A DNA stretch of 64,000 nucleotides from Butyrivibrio sp. (lineage in GTDB: Bacteria > Bacillota > Clostridia > Lachnospirales > Lachnospiraceae), in assembly GCA_015056625.1 (NCBI GenBank), contig SVFY01000012.1, positions 1 through 64,000 on the forward strand, in the 5' to 3' direction. Under the pieces are notes generated by a model, which ran no database searches, was not told the DNA's origin, and saw only the letters and a program-made list of their open reading frames with translations. The translations under genes and the position numbers were made by a program. Shown in pieces: positions 58,543-64,000 of the stretch; the stretch's first letter is position 1; the number at the start of each line of letters is the position of its first letter.

Positions 58543-60027
58543 CTAAAATTCCGCTTGAGATAAGGCTTTTTCGTGTAGGCTTACCAGCGTATTTGCCTCA
58601 GAGAACACATCTCCGAGAATTGTCTTGAATTCGTTGAATTTTTCATCGGCCTGATCAGTTGTGTCAAAACTTTGCTGCAGAAGAGAAGCCGCTTTGCTGT
58701 TGGAGGATGACAGAGAACCAATGCTGTCCCTTATTTCAGAGGAAGAGGACATGATCGACTCAATTTCCTGATGGGCACTGTTGTAGTTTGTAAGGACATC
58801 TGAAACCTTGTTCTCAAGACCAAGAAGGTTGTAGCCTACCTTATCTAGCATTTCGCTCTGTTTGGAAACCAGGTCAGCAGCATTTCCTGAGGCATTTATT
58901 ATGTCCTGAACGCTAATAGAAAATGCGGCGATGATATCAGAAATCTTAGTTGCGGCAGTGGCATTCTTTTCGCCATATCCTCTTATGTCATTGGCTACCG
59001 CCACAAGGCCAGATCCTTCAGCACCTGCCTTGGAGGCCTCAATGCTGGCATGCAGGGCAATGAGCTCAGCCTGCTTAGCCATACTTCCAAAGGCGTCAAC
59101 AAGCTTTTTTACACTATCGACCTTGATCATAAGGGCTTTGGCTTTCTGGGCTGCAAGGTCGCTTTGCTGCGTCATGTCTTTGTAGCTTGATTTTACATCG
59201 TTCACCATATTAAGACTGTCTTTTACAGCTCTCTGGATGTCAGCAGAAGAGGATTCAAGATCCTGGCTTGCTACAGTTATGGCTGATTCTTTTTCGCTTA
59301 CAACCTGGATCCTGCGAGTTTGGACATTGATAACGTTGGTATTTGAGTCGATGCTGCGGGACGCATCGGTAAGTACAAACTTCTGTGCTTCCATGAGCTT
59401 TGAAAGGTCAAAGAGGTTGTCTTTTGATTTGTCGATAAGAGCTGATATGTTTCCTGCTATGTCAGCCATATCACTGCCTGTCTTAAGAGTTTTTTCTGCT
59501 CCGGCGCTGACGTAGTAGTTATTCTCGTTTCTGAATTCATTAAGGCTTTTAATGGAAAAGATACATGCTACAAAGGACAGGGCTAGAATGGCGACAGCTG
59601 GAAGCCATGCAATATCAAAGCTACCTCTTGCCACAATGTTTTTTACAAGGCTTATAACAAAAGAAATACTCATAATGATGATCTCATATCTGCAAATCTT
59701 AAGGTCCAGATAAACGATACTGCAAAGAAGAATAGGAAGGGCAAAGGAAAGACTGATCGGAGCATCAGACATTATTACGAAGATGGCAAAAAAGAAAGTA
59801 GCAGCGCCAACTATCTGAAGTGATCCCTTACTGCTTGTAGGATGTTTGAAGCCACCATTTATTGCCATAAGACCTAAAACAAGCGCGCTGATCACTATGA
59901 TAAGCTTTGGAATTGTAAAGCCGTTAATTATTATATTTGCAAGGGTGATGACCACTCCAAGGGCGATGGTAGTGATCACAATATAAAAACAATTTGTATT
60001 GGCCTTCTTTAACTGTTCAACATTCAT
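58543..60027 (-). CDS. Methyl-accepting chemotaxis protein with an N-terminal membrane sensor and no HAMP domain
   Basis: The 494-residue protein has six or so hydrophobic segments in residues 1-about 175 and then an MCP cytoplasmic region with a helical coiled-coil tip. The core reads LIALHASIEASKAGAEGSGLVAVANDIRGYG, which keeps the MCP pattern but differs from the usual NLLALNAAIEAARAGE...GFAVVAxEVR. I find no HAMP and no periplasmic ligand domain. A -10 TATAAT at 60103-60108 (minus strand) puts transcription start near 60096, which favours ATG 60027 with a GGGG site rather than the upstream ATG 60081. The gene points away from the larger MCP at 60237. Confidence 0.82.
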   Translation of the reverse strand: MNVEQLKKANTNCFYIVITTIALGVVITLANIIINGFTIPKLIIVISALVLGLMAINGGFKHPTSSKGSLQIVGAATFFFAIFVIMSDAPISLSFALPILLCSIVYLDLKICRYEIIIMSISFVISLVKNIVARGSFDIAWLPAVAILALSFVACIFSIKSLNEFRNENNYYVSAGAEKTLKTGSDMADIAGNISALIDKSKDNLFDLSKLMEAQKFVLTDASRSIDSNTNVINVQTRRIQVVSEKESAITVASQDLESSSADIQRAVKDSLNMVNDVKSSYKDMTQQSDLAAQKAKALMIKVDSVKKLVDAFGSMAKQAELIALHASIEASKAGAEGSGLVAVANDIRGYGEKNATAATKISDIIAAFSISVQDIINASGNAADLVSKQSEMLDKVGYNLLGLENKVSDVLTNYNSAHQEIESIMSSSSEIRDSIGSLSSSNSKAASLLQQSFDTTDQADEKFNEFKTILGDVFSEANTLVSLHEKALSQAEF

Positions 60028-60236
60028 AAGTTTACCCCAACCATAAATCATAGAATGGCGAAATTTCGTATATATACTCATTTTATCATAGTTGTTGTAT
60101 TTATTATATATTCATCTGTTTTTATACTTTTTTTAGAAGATTAATATGTGCTGTTATAGTAAAATTAATCTGATGTAAATAATTCAAACAATTTATTGAA
60201 TTTACAATCAGTTTTCTTATGAAAAGGGGTAATCAG

Positions 60237-62306
60237 ATGAAAAAATTAAGTCTAAGAGCCAAGATGCTACTGTGTATCCTTCCAGTTATGGCAATAGCTA
60301 TGGCAGTCCTGACCTATGTTTCAGCTAATCAGATCTCCACAACGATGCAGGAGATGAATACTGAAACAATGAATGAGACTGTTATTGCCAATGCGAACAT
60401 TGTTGATGGTAAGCTACAGATCATCAAGACCTCCTGTGTTGACATTGCTCAGATGATCTCCACATCCTATCGCTTTGTTACTATGGATAACTACAAGGGA
60501 ACCATTAGCAAGATCATAGCCAACAATGATTCTGTGCTTGGTTCAGGAATTTGGTTTGAGCCTTATGTTTTTGATCAGAATGAAATGTATGTAGGTCCAT
60601 ACTGGTATAAAGATGGCGGTAATATCGTTGAAACATACGATTACAGCAATGCTGAGTATGACTACTTCAATCAGGAGTACTATCTGAACGCCAAGTCCCT
60701 TTCAGAGGGCCAGGCGATGATAACTGATCCTTACTATGACCCTACATCCGGAACAGTTATGGCCAGCTGCTCTGCACCAATCTATGACAATGGAACGTAT
60801 ATTGGCTGTGTGACAGTTGATATGTCCCTTGCTGATATTGATAATATGATATCAAGCATCACAGTTGGCAAAACAGGTACTGCTATGCTTCTTGATTCAA
60901 AGGGCACATACCTGTATTGCAGCGATCCTGAGAAGGTTGCGACTGGCGTACTTATCACAAATGATGATAATCCCAACCTTGCAGCTACGGGACAGGAGAT
61001 CATGACAAGAGATTCAACTTCCCCTCAGATGGGTGCTTTCATGGAAAATGGCAATAACATCCTTCTGACATTTGTTACCATTCCTGATGTTAACTGGAAG
61101 CTTGTCATCAGAATGGATATAGCTGAACTTGAAGAACCAGTTCAGGCTGCCAGCATGAAGCTTGCAATTATCTGTATCCTCGCTCTTATTGCTGGCGCAG
61201 TGATCATTTATATCTTTGTAATGAGAATTTCAAAGAGTATCAATAATGTTAAGGCCTTTGCAGGATCTCTTGCAAGTGGAGACTTTACAGTAAGTAAGAT
61301 AGCGTCTAGGAGCAAAGATGAGCTTGGTCAGATGAGCGATTCCCTGAACAATATGTTTGAGAGTAACAGAGATGTTATCAGCAAGATCTCGGATGAGTCA
61401 GTTCAGGTATCAGAGACATCCTCAGGCCTTGCGAGCATGGCAAATGAGCTTTCAGGACAGTTCTCGAGTATCCAGTCAAACATGTCCGGTGTAAACGACG
61501 CTATGATGTCATCTGGAGCTGCAACTGAAGAAGTTAATGCTTCTGTAGAAGAAGTTAATGCATCTGTTCAGCAGCTTGCCAATGAGACTGAAAAGACAAG
61601 TACAGAAGCTGCAGATATCAAGGATAGAGCAAGAGAGATTGAAAAACAGTCCAAGCAGGCTTATGACAATGCTATCAATATAGCTGAGCAGAGAGAAGCA
61701 GATCTTGCAGAAGCAAGTGAAAAAGCTAAGGTAGTAGATCAGATCGGAACCCTTGCAGATACCATTGCTGAGATCGCAGATCAGATCAACCTTCTTTCAC
61801 TTAACGCAAGTATTGAGGCTGCCAGAGCAGGAGATGCTGGTAAGGGCTTTGCAGTAGTTGCTTCTGAGATTAACAAACTTGCAAGCAGCACATCAGAGGC
61901 TGTAGAGCAGATCAGAGAAACAATCGATGGTGTACAGGAAGCATTTGGAACTCTTTCCAATTCTTCAGGAGAGCTTCTTGAGTTTATTAAAGAAACAGTT
62001 ACACCTGATTATGATAACTTCGTAAATGTAGCTAAGCAGTATGGTGATGACGCTGATTCCTTTGGCGGATCCTCAGAGAACATTGCACAGATGGTTGAGA
62101 ATATCAGATCTGCAATGGAAGAAGTATCAAAGGCAATCCAGAATATTGCTGAATCTACTCAGGATACAGCTGATCTGTCCAGCAAAGTAAATGATTCTGT
62201 AATGGCTGCTGCAGATGTTGTAAGTAACGTAAACGACATGTCCACCAAGCAGGAAGCAATAGCAGGAACTCTGGAAGAGATCGTAGGAAAGTTCAAGCTG
62301 AGCTGA
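60237..62306 (+). CDS. Methyl-accepting chemotaxis protein with dCache sensor, HAMP and signalling domain
   Basis: The 689-residue protein has a membrane segment at about 7-27, an extracytoplasmic dCache_1-like domain (about 33-300) with [15 protein letters not shown] and [21 protein letters not shown]. It then has a second membrane segment at about 310-330, HAMP (about 331-385) and the MCP signalling part with [33 protein letters not shown]. dCache domains sense small ligands such as amino acids. ATG 60237 is chosen over ATG 60219 because AAAAGGGG at 60222-60228 fits it. It is convergent with glgD. Confidence 0.92.
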   Translation: MKKLSLRAKMLLCILPVMAIAMAVLTYVSANQISTTMQEMNTETMNETVIANANIVDGKLQIIKTSCVDIAQMISTSYRFVTMDNYKGTISKIIANNDSVLGSGIWFEPYVFDQNEMYVGPYWYKDGGNIVETYDYSNAEYDYFNQEYYLNAKSLSEGQAMITDPYYDPTSGTVMASCSAPIYDNGTYIGCVTVDMSLADIDNMISSITVGKTGTAMLLDSKGTYLYCSDPEKVATGVLITNDDNPNLAATGQEIMTRDSTSPQMGAFMENGNNILLTFVTIPDVNWKLVIRMDIAELEEPVQAASMKLAIICILALIAGAVIIYIFVMRISKSINNVKAFAGSLASGDFTVSKIASRSKDELGQMSDSLNNMFESNRDVISKISDESVQVSETSSGLASMANELSGQFSSIQSNMSGVNDAMMSSGAATEEVNASVEEVNASVQQLANETEKTSTEAADIKDRAREIEKQSKQAYDNAINIAEQREADLAEASEKAKVVDQIGTLADTIAEIADQINLLSLNASIEAARAGDAGKGFAVVASEINKLASSTSEAVEQIRETIDGVQEAFGTLSNSSGELLEFIKETVTPDYDNFVNVAKQYGDDADSFGGSSENIAQMVENIRSAMEEVSKAIQNIAESTQDTADLSSKVNDSVMAAADVVSNVNDMSTKQEAIAGTLEEIVGKFKLS

Positions 62307-62325
62307 TCCTTAAAAAACACATAGT

Positions 62326-62362
62326 AAAAGGTTCCATGACGATAAGTCATGGAACCTTTTTT
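62326..62362. terminator. Bidirectional terminator between the receptor gene and glgD
   Basis: AAAAGGTTCCATGAC pairs perfectly with GTCATGGAACCTTTT over GATAA and is followed by TT on the plus strand; on the minus strand the T-run is provided by the same arm. Confidence 0.9.
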
Positions 62363-62372
62363 AGTGGTCTTA

Positions 62373-63491
62373 TTAAAGAGTATCGTTTCTCTTTATGTAC
62401 TGCGGAGTCTCAGCATCACCCCTGATGTTCTTGGCGTGAATGATATGTGCCCATTTATCTACGATGGCATTTTCAATGTGAATGCCTTCCTCGATAACCG
62501 CATAAGCCATGATGATGGAGTTCTTGATGGTGGCTCCTTTTTTGATCACAACGCTACGACCGATGATAGAGCTGTCTATTGTACCCTCGATGGAGCAGCC
62601 GTTACTTACAAAGGAGTTTGTAACCTTGGCGCTGTCATAGTACTGGGTAGGACAGGAGTCTGTGGTCCTTGTATAGATAGGCCAGTCTGCCTTGAAAAGA
62701 TCGCTGGCTGTGTCGTAATCAATAAGCTCCATTGAGGAGTGGAAGTAATCTTCAAGGCTGGTAAGTGATGCGAAGTAGCCCTTGTGCTGATAAGCTCTTA
62801 CATCCATCTGCTTGCACATGATATTGATGATATCAGCAAGGGTGTACATGGATGACATCCAGCTTGCGTCCTTGATCAGCTCGATGAAGATGTCCTTCTT
62901 CATGCAGTAAGTATCCATAAGGATGTTCTTGCTGTTGGCTGTTCCAAGGTTCTTGTCGATTGATGAAACGCCCTTTTGCTTGTTCACTGTAATGGTGTGG
63001 CAGTTCTTGAAATACTCTCTCGCGTTCTCAACCTTGTGGTAGAGGAGAGTGATGTCAGCGCCTGATGCGATGTGAGCGTCAAGGAGCTGTTTGTAGTCCT
63101 GCTTGTAAACCATGTAGCTTGGAGCGATGATAACGTAGTCCTGATGCATACGCTGGATGATATCAAGGTTCTCATTATAAGCGTTGATATCGTTGTTGTA
63201 GATGGAGCGGGAAGCAGAGTTGGTAGAGAACAAAAGCTGTATCTTACCTCTCTTACTGTTGATATTGTAATGTCTTCCGGATCCTACGTGTTCAGCGATA
63301 GATCTTGGACGGGAACGGACATAAACCTGAATACGGTTGATGCCTGAGTTACTCATGTTTGAAATAGGGAAGTCGATAACACGAAATCTTCCAAGGAATG
63401 AGAAAGCGCCAATTGGACGATAGTCGTGAAGTCCCTCAACATGTATGGTGTTGTCTGCGGAGGAGATGATACCGAATGCGCTAGCTGCCAT
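62373..63491 (-). CDS. glgD: GlgD, regulatory-type subunit of glucose-1-phosphate adenylyltransferase
   Basis: The 372-residue protein matches GlgD of Firmicutes, the second subunit of ADP-glucose pyrophosphorylase. It begins with GIISSADNTIHVEGLHDYRP, followed by RPIGAFSFLGRFRVIDFPISNM, and has a left-handed helix-repeat end with SNGCSIEGTIDSSIIGRSVVI and GATIKNSII. GlgD lacks the full catalytic site; it partners GlgC, whose stop codon overlaps its start (TAATG). The pair makes ADP-glucose for glycogen storage. Confidence 0.95.
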   Translation of the reverse strand: MAASAFGIISSADNTIHVEGLHDYRPIGAFSFLGRFRVIDFPISNMSNSGINRIQVYVRSRPRSIAEHVGSGRHYNINSKRGKIQLLFSTNSASRSIYNNDINAYNENLDIIQRMHQDYVIIAPSYMVYKQDYKQLLDAHIASGADITLLYHKVENAREYFKNCHTITVNKQKGVSSIDKNLGTANSKNILMDTYCMKKDIFIELIKDASWMSSMYTLADIINIMCKQMDVRAYQHKGYFASLTSLEDYFHSSMELIDYDTASDLFKADWPIYTRTTDSCPTQYYDSAKVTNSFVSNGCSIEGTIDSSIIGRSVVIKKGATIKNSIIMAYAVIEEGIHIENAIVDKWAHIIHAKNIRGDAETPQYIKRNDTL

Positions 63492-64000
63492 TACTTTGTT
63501 CCTCCTTTCACATTTTTAGCTACGAGCTCAATGTTCTCGCTATTTTTTGAACCTATCTTAACTTTCTTGCCGATGCGGACATTTTCTGCCACAAGAGCTC
63601 TTGTGACTATAGCCCCTTCTTCAACAATTGCACCTGGCATAAGTACCGAGTCGATGACCTTGGCGCCCTTGGCAACCACAGCTCCGGTAAACAGAACAGA
63701 ATTGGTGACGGAGCCCTCAACTCTTACGCCCTGAGTAATGTAGGCGCGTTTTATCTTGGCCTCTTTTCCAATGTACTGAGGAAGAGTAGAAACGTCCTCT
63801 GTATAGATAAGCCATGATGAGTCGTTAAGGTTAAGGGAGTTTTTGGGATCAAGCAGGTCCATATTGGCCTCCCAAAGGGAATCGATGGTTCCTACATCCT
63901 TCCAATAACCCTTGAATTCATATGCAAAAAGACCTCTCTTTTCACCAAGCATCTTAGGAATAATGTCTTTTCCAAAGTCGTGGTCAGAATTAGGATTCTT
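63491..64000 (-). CDS. glgC: GlgC, glucose-1-phosphate adenylyltransferase, C-terminal part, cut by the right edge
   Basis: The frame is open to the window end and gives the C-terminal 169 residues. These include [21 protein letters not shown], the linker after the catalytic domain, and the left-handed helix repeats [34 protein letters not shown] and [11 protein letters not shown]. The catalytic N-terminus lies outside the window. It is the first of the two glg genes shown and overlaps glgD at the TAATG. Together they commit glucose-1-phosphate to glycogen. Confidence 0.95.
   Translation of the reverse strand, partial: KNPNSDHDFGKDIIPKMLGEKRGLFAYEFKGYWKDVGTIDSLWEANMDLLDPKNSLNLNDSSWLIYTEDVSTLPQYIGKEAKIKRAYITQGVRVEGSVTNSVLFTGAVVAKGAKVIDSVLMPGAIVEEGAIVTRALVAENVRIGKKVKIGSKNSENIELVAKNVKGGTK

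Overview
The window looks like chromosome of a Gram-positive, low-to-moderate GC anaerobe of the Lachnospiraceae, close to Butyrivibrio or Pseudobutyrivibrio. This rests on AGGAGG-type ribosome binding sites, a paired GlgC/GlgD, a PepF-type M3 peptidase, a B-box plus membrane protein, a DUF6273 tail, a ThiM-ThiE fusion with ThiW, and maltodextrin transport genes without a local ATPase. The genus is an inference; there is no rRNA in the window to confirm it.

Positions 1-9.7 kb are an accessory region built from fragments of mobile elements. It opens with the displaced 3' end of a RumA/RlmD-like methyltransferase. Next comes an intact two-gene module, an EVE-like protein plus a DUF262/DUF1524 HNH protein, which is a candidate modification-sensing defence system. 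Then follow a chimeric short ORF that rejoins a RumA-like junction, a structured non-coding stretch, a tail-assembly chaperone remnant, an intact two-gene membrane cassette (B-box zinc protein plus a C-terminally anchored protein), a tape-measure head, and scraps of other genes on both strands. A phage-type HTH repressor, two KilA-N proteins (one joined to an Abi-like head), a serine recombinase head and a small metallophosphoesterase complete it.

Positions 9.7-18.1 kb hold an HD nucleotidase, a minus-strand LytTR/DUF3021/ABC-2 export operon, a small HTH operon with a dyad operator over its promoter, an orphan HigA-like gene, and a run of seven small enzymes (four GNATs, a SAM methyltransferase, a NUDIX hydrolase and a P-loop kinase). 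Positions 18.2-28.2 kb are housekeeping: an AGCS symporter, an MGMT-like protein, a GNAT-RsgA fusion with an unusual leader, a TSUP permease, a thiamin operon under a TPP riboswitch (thiM-thiE, thiW, thiD, thiC) and a nitroreductase.

Positions 28.2-39.0 kb form a maltodextrin/starch locus: a surface GH13 lipoprotein, a LacI regulator, a binding protein, two permeases, an intracellular GH13 and a GH31. A shared operator-like sequence lies in front of both the lipoprotein gene and the binding-protein gene. Positions 39.0-41.1 kb carry a REP-associated tyrosine transposase with REP-like repeats. The rest holds a SIMPL protein, DegV, a SpoU methyltransferase, an acyltransferase-DUF6273 fusion, PepF with a full oligopeptide ABC transporter, a large Fe-S/FAD oxidoreductase, a lipoprotein, two small proteins, two chemotaxis receptors facing opposite ways, and a glgC-glgD operon running off the right edge.
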